From NCBI GenBank assembly GCA_016873395.1, contig VGXG01000020.1, positions 1-43,249 of the forward strand: a DNA stretch of 43,249 nucleotides, given 5' to 3'. Source of the DNA: Nitrospira sp. (GTDB lineage: Bacteria; Nitrospirota; Nitrospiria; Nitrospirales; Nitrospiraceae). Positions 21,313-31,644 of this stretch are shown piece by piece. The position numbers were made by a program, and so were the translations under genes. The notes under the pieces were generated by a model. That model was not told where the DNA came from, ran no database searches, and was given only the letters and a program-made list of their open reading frames with translations. Each line of letters begins with the position of its first letter. Position 1 is the first letter of the stretch.

Positions 21313-24276
21313 ATGAATCACTGGTTGCGTGATGAGCGTGATGAGATGGACTGGGCAGAGCCGCTGAGGCTCCGGGCAGAGGGCAATCCGGGCGAGTGGG
21401 GGGCGGGTGAGTCCACGGAGCAGGAAGAGCTTCCCCCGGCACCGACGAACGTCGCCGCCAAGCCGGGCAATGGCCGGGTCACGATCACCTGGGACCCCGT
21501 GCCGGATGCCATGTACTACAACCTCTACTACCTCACTTCCAAGGGTGTCCAGATCAAATTTTCCGAGCTGACCCGTCCGATCGCCAGCGAAGCAGACTTC
21601 AATCCGGTCATCGGCGTCAAGAAAGAAAAAGGCAACCTCATCGAAGGCGCGACCAGCCCGTACGTGCATGACGATCTGGCCAACGGCACCTGCTATCATT
21701 ACGTCGTGACCGTGGTCACCCAGCAGGGGGAGAGCCTTGAGTCGCAGGAGGTCATGGCGGTCCCGTCCCCATATCTGCTGGTGATGAAGATCGGCCAGGC
21801 CGGCGTGGATGACGGGGAGTTCAGCTCGCCGACCGGGATCGCGCTGGATGGGGATGGAAATATCTACGTTGCAGACACGGACAACCACTCGATTCAAAAG
21901 TTCGACAAGGACGGCAAGTTTGTAGCTCGCTGGGGCGGCGAAGCCAGCGACCAGGAAGGGCTCTTTTACTATCCCCGGGGCCTGGCGACGAGCCCGCAGG
22001 GGCATGTCTACGTGGCGGACAGCGGAAACAACCGGGTTCAAAAGTTCGATCAGGACGGGAACGTCATGCAGGCCTGGGGCAAATTCGGGTTTGCCTGGCG
22101 CGGGGCCGGCATGGGCAAGTTCGACGTGCCGTGGGGGGTCGCGACGGACAAGGACGGCAATCTCTATGTGTCCGACACGAGCAACGCGCGGATCCAGAAG
22201 TTCCAGTCGGACGGGACCCCGCTCATGAAGTGGGGGCGGGACGGCAGCTTCGACGGAGCCTTCTACTTCCCACGCGGCATGGCCATTGATTTTGTCGGAA
22301 ACATCTTCGTCGCCGATGAAGGCAATCACCGGATCCAGAAGTTCGACGCCCGGGGCAGCTTCCTGGCCAAATGGGGCAAGGAAGGCAACGGCCCCGGTCA
22401 GTTCAAGGCTCCCTGGGGCGTCGCCTGCGACGCCCTCGGCAATGTCTACGTGGTGGACCAGAGCAACCACCGGCTCCAAAAGTTCGACGGCAACGGCACC
22501 GTGATCTGCTCGTGGGGCAACCGGGGCATTACCGAGGGGCAGTTGAACTTTCCGTCCGGCGTTGCGGTGGACAAGGAAGGCTGCGTCTACGTCGTGGACA
22601 GCGGGAACAACCGGATCCTAAAATATGCTCCGACCGAAGAGGAGGTCGCGAAGGCTCAGCAGACAACCTCCAAGGAGGCGACCGGTCTGCCGGCGCCGCG
22701 CGGTTTTGTGGCGAAGGCGGGCGATACGGAAGTCACACTGAGCTGGCTGGAGGTGCCGGGAACGCAGTCCTACAACCTCTACTTCCACACGCAGCCAGAA
22801 GTGACGGTTCAGACGGGGACCAGGATCGAGGGGGTGACAAGCCCCTACACACACACGGGCCTGACCAACGACACCCCCTACTTCTATGTGCTCACGGCCG
22901 TCTACGAGGACCAGCGTGAAAGCGGGCCGTCTGGAGAAGTGACGGCGACACCGGTGCTCATCGACATGACCGCTCCCCAGAACCCCAACGTGGTGATCAA
23001 CCACGGGGCCTTCATGACCACCATCCCCGACGTGGTGCTGACCGTCTCGGCCAACGACGTGGATACGGGCGTCGCGGCCTACTATCTCACCGAGAGCCCG
23101 ATGGCGCCGACTGCCGGCATGCCCGGTTGGGTGGAGGTCACGCCGGAGCACAAGTTCGGGGCCACGGTGCCGTTCACGCTCTCGCCGGGCGACGGGAGCA
23201 AGACGATCTACGTCTGGTTCAGGGACGTCGGCAACAACGTGTCGGTCCCGGCCAGCGCGACGATCCTGGTCAATACCTCCGGCTACCTCTGCGTCTCCAA
23301 GTGGGGCAAGCCGGGCCGAGGCGCGTCGCTGCTCCACGGCGGTGAGTTCATGGCGCCGCTCTATGGCCTGGCGATCGACCAGCAGGGATCGTTGTTCGTG
23401 GTGGACAACGGCAACAACCGCATCCAGAAGTTCGACAACAACGGGAACTTCATCATCCTCTGGGGCAGCTTCGGGGCCGCCAATGCCAATTTTCACAATC
23501 CCACCGGAATCGCCTGCGATGCCAAGGGCGACGTCTGGGTGGTGGACACGAACAACCACCGGGTCCAGAAGTTCGACGGCAAGCTGGGCGGGTATCTGAT
23601 GAAGTTCGGCTCGCGCGGCAACGGGGAAGGGCAGTTCAGTTCGCCCTGGGGAATCGCCGTCGATCGGGTCCGTGGCTACGTCTACGTGGTCGACAGCGCC
23701 AATTTCCGAGTGCAGAAGTTCGACTTGCAGGGTGAGTTTGTGATGCAGTGGGGCAGCTTCGGCACCAATGACGGCCAGTTTTATTTCGCGCGCGGCGTCG
23801 CGGTGGACCAGTCCGACGGAGCCGTCTACGTGGTAGATATGGGCAACCACCGCATCCAAAAATTCGATACCAGCACCAACGTCCTGCCGCAGATCATCAC
23901 CAAATGGGGCGGCGGGCTCGGGCCCGGTCACGCCAGCAGCCCGCAGGCCCAGGAGGCAGGCCAATTTCGCTCGCCCTGGGGGATCGCGGTGGACGCCCAG
24001 GGGGATGTCTACGTCACGGACACCGGCAACCAGCGCGTCCAGAAGTTCGACCGCGAGGGGAACTTCATCACCCAATGGGGCGGGTTCGGCGGCGGGGACG
24101 GGCAATTCAACTTTCCCTACGGCATCGTTGTGGACGCCAGAGGCAGCGTGTTTGTGGTGGACAGCGGCAACACCAGGGTCGAGCAGTTCATGCCGTCCGA
24201 GGAAGGCAGCGAGCGTCTGCAAGAGGAAGCCGAGTCCTCATCCCTCGGCGACAAGGCAGCCGAGGCAACTAGGTAG
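21313..24276 (+). CDS. FN3 / NHL-repeat protein with two predicted six-bladed propellers
   Basis: The 987 residues divide into an FN3 domain (about 40-153), six NHL repeats (about 155-438), a second FN3 domain (about 455-545), an Ig-like domain (about 548-655) and six more NHL repeats (about 670-965). Each repeat follows a GQF-PxGIAVDxxGNVYVVDxxNHRIQKFDxxGxF-WG pattern. Two sets of six fit two beta-propellers joined by an FN3-Ig linker. Such proteins usually bind ligands or surface partners outside the cytoplasm, yet no signal peptide is visible: the N-terminus is MNHWLRDERDEMDWAEP and an in-frame TGA lies 18 bases upstream. A non-classical export route or a cytoplasmic scaffold is possible. 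Function unknown. Confidence 0.9.
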   Translation: MNHWLRDERDEMDWAEPLRLRAEGNPGEWGAGESTEQEELPPAPTNVAAKPGNGRVTITWDPVPDAMYYNLYYLTSKGVQIKFSELTRPIASEADFNPVIGVKKEKGNLIEGATSPYVHDDLANGTCYHYVVTVVTQQGESLESQEVMAVPSPYLLVMKIGQAGVDDGEFSSPTGIALDGDGNIYVADTDNHSIQKFDKDGKFVARWGGEASDQEGLFYYPRGLATSPQGHVYVADSGNNRVQKFDQDGNVMQAWGKFGFAWRGAGMGKFDVPWGVATDKDGNLYVSDTSNARIQKFQSDGTPLMKWGRDGSFDGAFYFPRGMAIDFVGNIFVADEGNHRIQKFDARGSFLAKWGKEGNGPGQFKAPWGVACDALGNVYVVDQSNHRLQKFDGNGTVICSWGNRGITEGQLNFPSGVAVDKEGCVYVVDSGNNRILKYAPTEEEVAKAQQTTSKEATGLPAPRGFVAKAGDTEVTLSWLEVPGTQSYNLYFHTQPEVTVQTGTRIEGVTSPYTHTGLTNDTPYFYVLTAVYEDQRESGPSGEVTATPVLIDMTAPQNPNVVINHGAFMTTIPDVVLTVSANDVDTGVAAYYLTESPMAPTAGMPGWVEVTPEHKFGATVPFTLSPGDGSKTIYVWFRDVGNNVSVPASATILVNTSGYLCVSKWGKPGRGASLLHGGEFMAPLYGLAIDQQGSLFVVDNGNNRIQKFDNNGNFIILWGSFGAANANFHNPTGIACDAKGDVWVVDTNNHRVQKFDGKLGGYLMKFGSRGNGEGQFSSPWGIAVDRVRGYVYVVDSANFRVQKFDLQGEFVMQWGSFGTNDGQFYFARGVAVDQSDGAVYVVDMGNHRIQKFDTSTNVLPQIITKWGGGLGPGHASSPQAQEAGQFRSPWGIAVDAQGDVYVTDTGNQRVQKFDREGNFITQWGGFGGGDGQFNFPYGIVVDARGSVFVVDSGNTRVEQFMPSEEGSERLQEEAESSSLGDKAAEATR

Positions 24277-24333
24277 CGGTTCGACCGTGCCGCGAACCCT
24301 GGCGGCGGATTCCCGAAGCCGCTTGCGCCTGCC

Positions 24334-24361
24334 TTGACCCTCTCGAACGGCTGTGTTAGAT
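24334..24361 (+). promoter_or_regulatory. Promoter of guaB
   Basis: TTGACC (24334-24339), a 16-base spacer and TTAGAT (24356-24361) lie about 60 bases before the guaB start. The motif pair is nearly the same as at 21213. Confidence 0.6.
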
Positions 24362-24422
24362 TCCAAAAAATTCTTGTCCATCGCTGAGCTGCACCGGCTG
24401 AGGATTGCTGCACGGGACTTCC

Positions 24423-25889
24423 ATGATCGATAAAGAAGTACGAGTCGGGCTGACCTTCGACGATGTCGTCTTGGTGCCGGCCAAGTCCGAAGTGCTCCCC
24501 AACGAGGTCAGCACGCAGACCCGCGTGTCGCGGAACATCACGATCAACATTCCGATCCTGAGCGCCGCCATGGACACGGTGACGGAAGCGCGTCTGGCCA
24601 TCGCCCTCGCGCGTGAAGGCGGGATGGGCGTGATCCACCGCGTGCTTTCTCCGGCCGACCAGGCGGCTGAGATCGATAAGGTGAAAAAGTCCGAGAGCGG
24701 GATGATTTTTGATCCCATTACGATCTCGCCGGACCAGACGGTTCGCGATGCGCACCAGATCATGACGAAGTACCGGATCTCGGGGATTCCCGTGACCAAG
24801 AACGGAAAGCTGGTCGGCATCTTGACCAACCGCGATCTGCGGTTTGAAAGCCGGATGGATCTCAAAGTTTCCCAAGTGATGACCAAAGAGAAACTGGTGA
24901 CGGCCCCGGAAGGCACCAGCCTCGAGAAGGCACGGGAAATCCTGCACGAGTACCGAATCGAGAAGCTGCCGGTCGTCAACAGGAAGTTCGAGCTCAAGGG
25001 ACTGATCACGATCAAGGACATCGAAAAGCGCATCAAGTATCCCCACGCGTGCAAGGACGGCCACGGGCGCCTGCGGGCGGGCGCAGCGGTGGGGGTCGGG
25101 GCCGATGCGGAACAGCGGGTGCCGTTGCTGGAAAGGGCCGGGGTAGACATGGTGGTGGTGGACACGGCCCACGGCCACGCACGAAGTGTGGCGGACACGG
25201 TCAGGTTGATCAAGCAGAAGTACCCCGCGATGGAAGTGGTCGCGGGCAACATCGCGACCGCCGCTGCGGCAAAAGACCTGGCGAAAGCCGGCGCGGACGC
25301 CGTGAAGGTCGGAGTCGGGCCCGGCTCCATCTGCACGACCCGGATCGTATCCGGAGCCGGCATGCCTCAGTTAACCGCCATCGCGGACTGTGCCGCCGCT
25401 CTGGCCGGGAGCGGGGTCTCGGTGATCGCGGACGGGGGCATCAAGTATTCCGGCGACATTACCAAGGCCTTGGCGGCAGGGGCGTCCGCGGTGATGATCG
25501 GCGGCATCCTGGCCGGGACAGAGGAGTCTCCGGGCGAGACCGTCCTGTTCCAGGGGCGGACTTATAAGGTCTATCGTGGAATGGGGTCGCTGGGAGCCAT
25601 GGAAAAAGGCGGGAGGGACCGATACTTTCAGGCCGGACAGCCCACCCCCAAGCTGGTGCCTGAGGGCATCGAAGGCCGAGTGCCCTACAAGGGAACCCTA
25701 TCGGGCGTCGTCTATCAGCTCGTGGGAGGCGTCAAGTCCGGCATGGGCTACTGCGGCTGCCGTACAATTCAGGAGCTCCAGCAGAAGGCCACGTTCATCA
25801 GGCAGACTCTCGCCGGTCTCCGCGAGGGCCACGTACATGACGTGATCATCACCAAGGAAGCTCCCAACTACCGGACGGAATCGGAGTGA
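24423..25889 (+). CDS. guaB: IMP dehydrogenase
   Basis: It oxidises IMP to XMP with NAD+, the first step of GMP synthesis. The ATG at 24423 gives [20 protein letters not shown], the usual family start; the frame extends 6 codons upstream. Landmarks are [29 protein letters not shown], two CBS domains (about residues 95-205), the catalytic Cys in [49 protein letters not shown] on the flap, and the C-terminal [12 protein letters not shown]. Length (488) is normal. Followed by guaA. Confidence 0.97.
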   Translation: MIDKEVRVGLTFDDVVLVPAKSEVLPNEVSTQTRVSRNITINIPILSAAMDTVTEARLAIALAREGGMGVIHRVLSPADQAAEIDKVKKSESGMIFDPITISPDQTVRDAHQIMTKYRISGIPVTKNGKLVGILTNRDLRFESRMDLKVSQVMTKEKLVTAPEGTSLEKAREILHEYRIEKLPVVNRKFELKGLITIKDIEKRIKYPHACKDGHGRLRAGAAVGVGADAEQRVPLLERAGVDMVVVDTAHGHARSVADTVRLIKQKYPAMEVVAGNIATAAAAKDLAKAGADAVKVGVGPGSICTTRIVSGAGMPQLTAIADCAAALAGSGVSVIADGGIKYSGDITKALAAGASAVMIGGILAGTEESPGETVLFQGRTYKVYRGMGSLGAMEKGGRDRYFQAGQPTPKLVPEGIEGRVPYKGTLSGVVYQLVGGVKSGMGYCGCRTIQELQQKATFIRQTLAGLREGHVHDVIITKEAPNYRTESE

Positions 25890-26017
25890 GCGATCAGCCA
25901 TCAGCAGTCAGCCAAATCGAAGAAGGTCTTTCTGCAGTCCATCGAAACCGCCAAAGGCATTCCCCAGTCCGGCCCCCTCTCGTTGCTGAAAACTGATTGC
26001 TGAAAACTGAATGCTTC
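25888..26017. repeat. Word-repeat palindrome between guaB and guaA
   Basis: The left arm (25888-25913) iterates GCGATCAGCCATCAGCAGTC. The right arm (25983-26017) iterates TTGCTGAAAACTGA. About 70 unrelated bases lie between. Words are shared with the insert in the cobalamin riboswitch (250-323). Confidence 0.65.
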
Positions 26018-26020
26018 TTC

Positions 26021-27577
26021 ATGGAACAGTGGCACGATAGAATCCTCATCCTCGACTTCGGGTCCCAGTACACCCAGCTCATCGCCCGCCGCATCCGTGA
26101 AGCGCAGGTCTACTCCCAGATTTTCCCCTATAACGCTCCCTTGGCTACGATCCTCGCCTATCGCCCCAAAGGCCTGATCTTCTCCGGGGGACCGGCCAGT
26201 GTCTACGACCGGAAGGCCCCGCTGGTGCCGCAGCGGCTCTTAGAAGAGGGGTTGCCGATATTGGGCATCTGCTACGGGATGCAACTGGTTACCCACTTGC
26301 TGGACGGTGAAGTGGCGAAGGCCTCGCACAGGGAATATGGCCGCGCGGAGCTGACGGCGGACGATGCCTCCGATCTGTTCAAGGGGATTTCGGCCGGCCC
26401 CTCGTTCACGGTCTGGATGTCGCACGGCGACCGGATCGAGCGGATGCCCAAAGGTTTTCGCTCGATCGCCCATACCGGCAACTCGCCGGTTGCGGCCATG
26501 AAGTCGGTGGGGGGCCATCGTCGAATCTATTGCCTGCAATTTCATCCTGAGGTGGCGCATACGGAGGGTGGGTTCAAGATCCTGCAAAATTTCGCCTACG
26601 ATATTTGCGGCTGCAAGCCGACCTGGACCATGAGCTCTTACGTGGAGACGGCGGTCCGCCAGATCCGCGAAGCAGTCGGGGACCGGCAAGCGATCTGTGC
26701 CTTGAGCGGGGGGGTGGATTCCTCGGTGGCGGCCGTGCTGGCACACCGTGCGGTGGGCAAACAGTTGACCTGCGTCTTTGTGGACAACGGCCTGTTGCGG
26801 CAGGGCGAAGAGCCGCAGGTCCGCAGCACCTTCGCCTCACACTTCAAGATGAACCTCCGGGTGCTCGACAGCTCGGCGCAGTTCCTGGCGGCCTTGCGAA
26901 CCGTGACCGACCCTGAGCGGAAGCGGAAGGTCATTGGCCGGCTCTTCATCAGGAACTTCGAGACGGAAGCGAAGCGGCTCGGCAAGGTGGACTACCTCGT
27001 GCAAGGGACCCTCTACCCGGACGTGATCGAAAGCGTCAGCTTCAAAGGGCCCTCGGCGACGATCAAGACGCATCACAACGTGGGCGGTCTGCCCACGAGG
27101 ATGAAATTGCGCCTGATCGAGCCCTTGCGCGAACTGTTCAAGGACGAGGTCCGCGTGCTGGGCAAGGAGCTGGGCCTCCCGGACGAAATCATCTGGCGCC
27201 AGCCGTTCCCCGGGCCCGGCCTGGCGATCCGCATCCTGGGCCCCGTGACCGCCGAACGTCTGCGGATGTTGCGCGAAGCCGAGGCGATCGTCGAGCGGGA
27301 AATCAGACATTCCGGCCTCTACCGGGAACTCTGGCAGGCTTTTGCGGTGCTGCTGCCGGTTAAGACGGTCGGGGTGATGGGAGACCAGCGGACCTACGAG
27401 CACGTGATCGCGATCCGGGCCGTGACCAGCCTGGACGGGATGACCGCCGACTGGGCCCGGCTGCCCCCTGAGCTGCTGGGGACGATCTCGAACCGAATCA
27501 TCAACGAGGTGAAGGGCGTCAATCGGGTCGTCTACGATCTGAGCTCTAAACCGCCCAGCACCATAGAATGGGAGTAA
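26021..27577 (+). CDS. guaA: GMP synthase (glutamine-hydrolysing)
   Basis: It converts XMP to GMP with ATP and glutamine. The ATG at 26021 gives [20 protein letters not shown]; codons upstream are repeat-derived. The N-terminal glutaminase has Cys in GICYGMQ and His/Glu in [11 protein letters not shown]. The ATP-pyrophosphatase has [16 protein letters not shown]. The C-terminal dimerisation domain includes [26 protein letters not shown] and the terminal KPPSTIEWE. About 518 residues, normal length. Confidence 0.97.
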   Translation: MEQWHDRILILDFGSQYTQLIARRIREAQVYSQIFPYNAPLATILAYRPKGLIFSGGPASVYDRKAPLVPQRLLEEGLPILGICYGMQLVTHLLDGEVAKASHREYGRAELTADDASDLFKGISAGPSFTVWMSHGDRIERMPKGFRSIAHTGNSPVAAMKSVGGHRRIYCLQFHPEVAHTEGGFKILQNFAYDICGCKPTWTMSSYVETAVRQIREAVGDRQAICALSGGVDSSVAAVLAHRAVGKQLTCVFVDNGLLRQGEEPQVRSTFASHFKMNLRVLDSSAQFLAALRTVTDPERKRKVIGRLFIRNFETEAKRLGKVDYLVQGTLYPDVIESVSFKGPSATIKTHHNVGGLPTRMKLRLIEPLRELFKDEVRVLGKELGLPDEIIWRQPFPGPGLAIRILGPVTAERLRMLREAEAIVEREIRHSGLYRELWQAFAVLLPVKTVGVMGDQRTYEHVIAIRAVTSLDGMTADWARLPPELLGTISNRIINEVKGVNRVVYDLSSKPPSTIEWE

Positions 27578-27581
27578 GGCT

Positions 27582-27687
27582 GGGCAAGAGGCTAGAGGCG
27601 AGCGGCAAGGGGCAAAATGCGAAACGAGCGTGGTGAAAAAAGTAAGGCGGGTTCCCACCACTTACCTCTAGCCCCTAGCCACTCGCC
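27582..27687. repeat. Word-repeat palindrome before rluB
   Basis: The left arm GGCAAGAGGCTAGAGGCGAG plus CGGCAAGGGGC (27582-27613) faces the right arm CTTACCTCTAGCCCCTAGCC plus ACTCGCC (27661-27687). It covers the rluB start and encodes its first roughly 25 residues. The same word family recurs at 28409-28499 and 17151-17256. Confidence 0.75.
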
Positions 27688-28516
27688 GGGAGCCGTCAGG
27701 CTCCAGAAGGCCATTGCCGATTCCGGGCTGGCCTCGCGCCGCAAGGCGGAGACTATGATCGCGGAAGGCCGGGTCACGGTCAACGGTCGGGTCATCCGCG
27801 AGTTGGGCACGAAAGTCGACCCGGAACGGGACCATGTCAAGGTGGACGGCCGGCATCTCAAACCGGTGCCCCCTTCTGTCTTCCTGATGCTCAACAAGCC
27901 GAAAGGCTGTGTCTCCTCCTTGAGCGACCCGGTGGGGAGGCCGACGATCACGGATCTCCTGATCGGCGTCGGGCTCCGTGTGTTTCCCGTAGGCCGGCTG
28001 GATTACGATAGCGAAGGCTTGATGTTGCTGACGAACCAGGGGGAACTGGCCCAGACGCTCCTGCACCCGCGGTACCATGTGGCCAAGACCTACCTGATCA
28101 AGGTGAAGGGTGTGCTCACGGATGAGGAGATTGCGTCGCTGGAGCGGGGCGTGCAACTGGATGACGGCATGACGGCGCCGGCGTCCGTGCGGAAGGTGCG
28201 GAAGGTGGAAGAGAATTCCTGGCTGGAGGTCACGATCCATGAGGGACGCAAGCATCAGGTGAAACGGATGTTGGAAGCGGTCGGCCATCCGGTCATCAGG
28301 CTCACGCGCGTGAAGTTCGGCCCACTCAGCCTGGGTGACTTGCCTCCCGGCCGGTACCGGTATCTGACCGACCGGGAAGCCAACGCGTTGCGCGCGCTCG
28401 TTCGAGCGCGCGAGGCGCGAGGCGCGAGGCACGAGGCGAAGGGGAATGGAACTGACGGTTTTACCACTAGCCCCGAGCCACTAGCCCCTAGCCTCCGCCG
28501 TCGGAGGCGGCCATGA
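27617..28516 (+). CDS. rluB: 23S rRNA pseudouridine synthase, RluB-type
   Basis: It isomerises a uridine of 23S rRNA to pseudouridine (RluB/RsuA family). An S4 RNA-binding domain ([20 protein letters not shown] and [10 protein letters not shown]) is followed by the catalytic domain with the Asp in [16 protein letters not shown] and by [17 protein letters not shown]. The N-terminal roughly 25 residues ([17 protein letters not shown]) and the last roughly 35 ([13 protein letters not shown] to RRRRRP) are encoded by two separate word-repeat palindromes, so both ends of the protein are non-homologous additions. No start codon exists between the N-terminal palindrome and the S4 domain. It overlaps aspS by ATGA. 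Confidence 0.92.
   Translation: MRNERGEKSKAGSHHLPLAPSHSPGAVRLQKAIADSGLASRRKAETMIAEGRVTVNGRVIRELGTKVDPERDHVKVDGRHLKPVPPSVFLMLNKPKGCVSSLSDPVGRPTITDLLIGVGLRVFPVGRLDYDSEGLMLLTNQGELAQTLLHPRYHVAKTYLIKVKGVLTDEEIASLERGVQLDDGMTAPASVRKVRKVEENSWLEVTIHEGRKHQVKRMLEAVGHPVIRLTRVKFGPLSLGDLPPGRYRYLTDREANALRALVRAREARGARHEAKGNGTDGFTTSPEPLAPSLRRRRRP
28409..28499. repeat. Word-repeat palindrome encoding the rluB C-terminus
   Basis: The left arm iterates GCGAGGCGCGAGGCGCGAGG (about 28409-28444). The right arm iterates CCACTAGCCCCGAGCCACTA and GCCCCTAGCCTCCGCC (28464-28499). The element stays in frame to the rluB stop and abuts the aspS start. Confidence 0.75.
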
Positions 28517-30276
28517 TTGCCCGAACGCATCAATGCGGCGAATTGTCCCGCAGTCATGTGGGCCAGACCGTCACGCTCAACGGGTGGGTGCAGGGCCGGC
28601 GGGACCACGGGAACGTGATCTTCATCGACCTGCGGGACCGGCAGGGGATCACGCAGATCGTCTTTAATCCCGAGATCAGCGCTTCGGCTCATCAAGGGGC
28701 CCACATCCTGCGCAGCGAGTTCGTGGCGGCCGTCACCGGCACCGTGGCCTTACGGCCGGAAGGTTCGGCCAATCCCGACCTGGCGACCGGAGAGATCGAA
28801 GTCCTGGTCAAGGACGTGGAAGTCCTGAATGAGGCCAAGACCCCGCCTTTTGTCATCGAGGATGAAGCGGAGGTCACCGAGGCCCTGCGTCTGAAACATC
28901 GCTATCTGGATCTCAGGCGGCCGAAGATGCAGAAGCTGCTCACGCTCCGCCATGAGGTCACGCAGAAGGTGCGCTCCTATCTCAACGGACAGGGGTTCCT
29001 CGAAGTGGAAACCCCGATGCTCACCAAGAGCACGCCCGAAGGGGCGCGGGACTATCTGGTGCCGAGCCGAGTGAATCCGGGAAGCTTCTATGCGCTCCCG
29101 CAATCACCGCAACTGTTCAAGCAGATCCTCATGGTCAGCGGGATGGACCGGTACTACCAGATTGCCCGCTGCTTCCGTGACGAGGATCTCCGCAATGACC
29201 GCCAGCCGGAGTTCACACAAATCGACCTTGAAATGTCCTTCGTGGATCGTGACCAGGTGATGGGCTCGATGGAGCAGATGCTCCGCCTGGTCTTTCGTGA
29301 GGCCGCTGGGATTGCACTGCCGGCTCCATTCCCGCGCATGACCTATGTCGAGGCCATGGGCGGCTACGGGTCGGACAAGCCGGACCTGCGCTTCGGAATG
29401 CCGCTCTTGGATATGAGCGGGTTCGCGGCCACGAGTGAGTTCAAGGTGTTCAAGGATGCGGTTGCGAAGGGCGGTATTGTGAAAGCCTTAATTGTCAAAG
29501 GGGGCGCGACGATGCCCCGCAGCCGGATCGACGCGCTCGGCGAGACAGCCAAGGGATGGGGGGCCAAGGGCCTGGCCTGGGTGAAGGTCGCACAGGGGGG
29601 GCAACTCGAATCCGTGATCGCCAAGTTCCTCGATGGGAAGCAACTGCTCGCGTCGGCCCCGGATGCCAAGCCTGGCGATCTCCTCCTCTTTGGCGCGGAT
29701 AAGCCCAAGATCGTCCATGATGTGCTGGGCCGGCTGCGCCTCCTGCTCGGCGACGAGCTGAATCTGGTGGACAGGCAAGCCTGGAAGCCTCTGTGGATCG
29801 TTGACTTCCCGTTGCTCGAGTATGACGAGGAGGGCAAGCGTTATGTCGCGTTGCACCATCCCTTCACGTCGCCGATGGATGAGGATCTGCTGCGGCTCGA
29901 GACAGACCCCCTGTCGGTGCGGGCCAAGGCTTACGACCTGGTCCTGAACGGGAACGAATTGGGCGGCGGGAGCATCCGCATTCATCGCCGGGACGTGCAG
30001 AGCAAGGTGTTCGACCTGCTCGGCATCGGCAAGGAGGAAGCAGCGGCCAAGTTCGGGTTCCTGCTGGAGGCGCTTGAGTACGGGGCGCCACCCCATGGCG
30101 GCATCGCTTTCGGCTTAGACAGGCTGATCATGCTGCTCGGCAGAGCCGATTCAATCCGCGACGTCATCGCCTTCCCCAAGACTCAAAGGGCCCAGTGCCC
30201 GATGACCGACGCCCCGTCGCCGGTAGCGCAGGACCAGTTGAAGGACCTGAAGATCAAGTTAGATCTCGTCGACTAG
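28513..30276 (+). CDS. aspS: Aspartyl-tRNA synthetase
   Basis: This class II synthetase charges tRNA with aspartate. The 587-residue bacterial-type enzyme has the N-terminal OB-fold anticodon-binding domain ([20 protein letters not shown]), motif 1 ([21 protein letters not shown]), motif 2 ([20 protein letters not shown]), the bacterial GAD insertion domain (about residues 285-420), [13 protein letters not shown], and motif 3 ([14 protein letters not shown]). The ATGA overlap with rluB implies co-translation. Confidence 0.96.
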   Translation: MIARTHQCGELSRSHVGQTVTLNGWVQGRRDHGNVIFIDLRDRQGITQIVFNPEISASAHQGAHILRSEFVAAVTGTVALRPEGSANPDLATGEIEVLVKDVEVLNEAKTPPFVIEDEAEVTEALRLKHRYLDLRRPKMQKLLTLRHEVTQKVRSYLNGQGFLEVETPMLTKSTPEGARDYLVPSRVNPGSFYALPQSPQLFKQILMVSGMDRYYQIARCFRDEDLRNDRQPEFTQIDLEMSFVDRDQVMGSMEQMLRLVFREAAGIALPAPFPRMTYVEAMGGYGSDKPDLRFGMPLLDMSGFAATSEFKVFKDAVAKGGIVKALIVKGGATMPRSRIDALGETAKGWGAKGLAWVKVAQGGQLESVIAKFLDGKQLLASAPDAKPGDLLLFGADKPKIVHDVLGRLRLLLGDELNLVDRQAWKPLWIVDFPLLEYDEEGKRYVALHHPFTSPMDEDLLRLETDPLSVRAKAYDLVLNGNELGGGSIRIHRRDVQSKVFDLLGIGKEEAAAKFGFLLEALEYGAPPHGGIAFGLDRLIMLLGRADSIRDVIAFPKTQRAQCPMTDAPSPVAQDQLKDLKIKLDLVD

Positions 30277-30295
30277 CGGGCCAGCGAGCCGGTCT

Positions 30296-31492
30296 ATGCC
30301 GAGTTTTCTTCGGCCTTTAGACGGTACATCTCTCCTTGTATTGAAATCATCGCTGGCTCAAGGATGCCGGCGGTCTCTTCTCGGAGTGTTCCTCCTTCTC
30401 GCCGGCTGCCAGTATGCCGGTCTCCCGCAAACGACCGCTGCCAGGTGCTCCGAGGTGGAGCAGGGGATGGATTTCTCCAACCGGATCGAGACGCTCAATC
30501 GGTTGGCGGCCGCCTTCGCGCAACGTTGTTATCGCACGGTCGCCACGTCCGGCGCCAAGGCCCAGTCGGAATATCGGTACAAGACTTTTTCAGTCACGAG
30601 AGAGACCGCGAGCATCTTTCTTCCCGACGGCACGCTGACCGAGTACGTGTTGGAAAGCTACGAGCGGGGCTTTTTGGGCGTCTTGCTCGCCGCCAGCTAT
30701 CTCAACCTCCAGAAGACCGAGGAAGCCAAGGTCGAGCTCAGGCGGTTGGATCATGAGCTGTTCGCACCGCTGTACAACTATGGCGAGGACCCGGTCAATC
30801 TTCTGCTGTCAGCGGTGATGTGGGAACGACTGGGCGAGCTGGCCGAGGCGCGCGTGGACTGGTTGCGTCTTCGAGACGTGCGGAGTCCGTTTCACGACCC
30901 TGATGAGGCCGTCCGATCGTTCGCCGCGCAGCAAGTGGAACGGATCGACCACGGGACACCGGCCGCTTTGCCATGGCACCTCTATGCGGTGGGAACGTTT
31001 CCAGAGGTCCAGTGGGACCTGCAGTTCACTGGTTCGACCAATGGCTACTTTTCGGTCTGGCCGGCGAGACCATTTACGACCCCCTGCATGTCCGAAACGG
31101 GGGCCCGCCTTTCGACGCAAAGCTGGTTTGAGAAGCTGGCCGTGCGCCACAGCCATGCGTACCATCCGCTCCTCCACCTGCAGAGTTGGATCAGGCTTCC
31201 GATCGGCGTGACCTACAGCCTGGTGCCGGTGGCTGCGGGCGCCGCGCTCGCCGTGGGCGGCTGCGTCGCCGATGCGTCACTCTCAAGCCATCGGGGTGGC
31301 TCCCTGTGCGAGGTGTCTGTACGGAGCGGGACCGTCCTCATGAGCCAGGCGCCGAAGGTGTTGAAGTGGGCGCTCGAGCCGGACCTGCGGCACTGGGAGC
31401 GGATACCCGCGACTTTTGTGATGACCAGAGCGACCGACCTCTCTCAGGAACCCTGTGCCAGGGCGGCAGGGCTGGTGGAGAAGATCATATGA
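30296..31492 (+). CDS. Lipoprotein with repeat-type helical region, unknown function
   Basis: This 398-residue predicted lipoprotein has a signal segment RSLLGVFLLLAGC with the lipobox Cys near residue 38. The first half looks helical and TPR-like (YERGFLGVLLAASYLNLQKTEEAKVELRRL, NLLLSAVMWERLGELAEARVDW). The C-terminal half contains a hydrophobic LVPVAAGAALAVGGCVADAS segment. It resembles uncharacterised lipoproteins of large COG-type families, but I cannot name it. The gene begins 20 bases after aspS and may be co-transcribed. Confidence 0.75.
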   Translation: MPSFLRPLDGTSLLVLKSSLAQGCRRSLLGVFLLLAGCQYAGLPQTTAARCSEVEQGMDFSNRIETLNRLAAAFAQRCYRTVATSGAKAQSEYRYKTFSVTRETASIFLPDGTLTEYVLESYERGFLGVLLAASYLNLQKTEEAKVELRRLDHELFAPLYNYGEDPVNLLLSAVMWERLGELAEARVDWLRLRDVRSPFHDPDEAVRSFAAQQVERIDHGTPAALPWHLYAVGTFPEVQWDLQFTGSTNGYFSVWPARPFTTPCMSETGARLSTQSWFEKLAVRHSHAYHPLLHLQSWIRLPIGVTYSLVPVAAGAALAVGGCVADASLSSHRGGSLCEVSVRSGTVLMSQAPKVLKWALEPDLRHWERIPATFVMTRATDLSQEPCARAAGLVEKII

Positions 31493-31540
31493 ACGGGAGT
31501 CCAACTTCCATTCCCGCTGAGCTGCTTGAAGAGAATATTT

Positions 31541-31609
31541 CACTGGGGGCAAAGTAACTATCCGCCACGAGTTGATCGAACGTGGCGGTTCAAACGAAGT
31601 TTGGTATGG
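31541..31609 (+). ncRNA. Two-hairpin structured element, type 2, copy 3
   Basis: A lead CACTGGGGGCAAAG precedes hairpin 1, CCGCCACG (31562-31569) with CGTGGCGG (31581-31588) around AGTTGATCGAA. Hairpin 2 is CAAAC-GAA-GTTTG (31591-31603), followed by GTATGG. Copy 4 at 33603 shares the lead, the loop and the ending, while the stems differ by compensatory changes. It overlaps the 5' end of the TPR gene frame. Confidence 0.65.
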
Positions 31610-31644
31610 AAGGGGTTGTGGCCTTTCAGATCCTAAGCTGCTGG

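Noticed and set aside
22618-24222. A 534-codon - strand frame opposite the NHL gene
   Set aside because: Its apparent periodicity simply mirrors the NHL repeats on the + strand.
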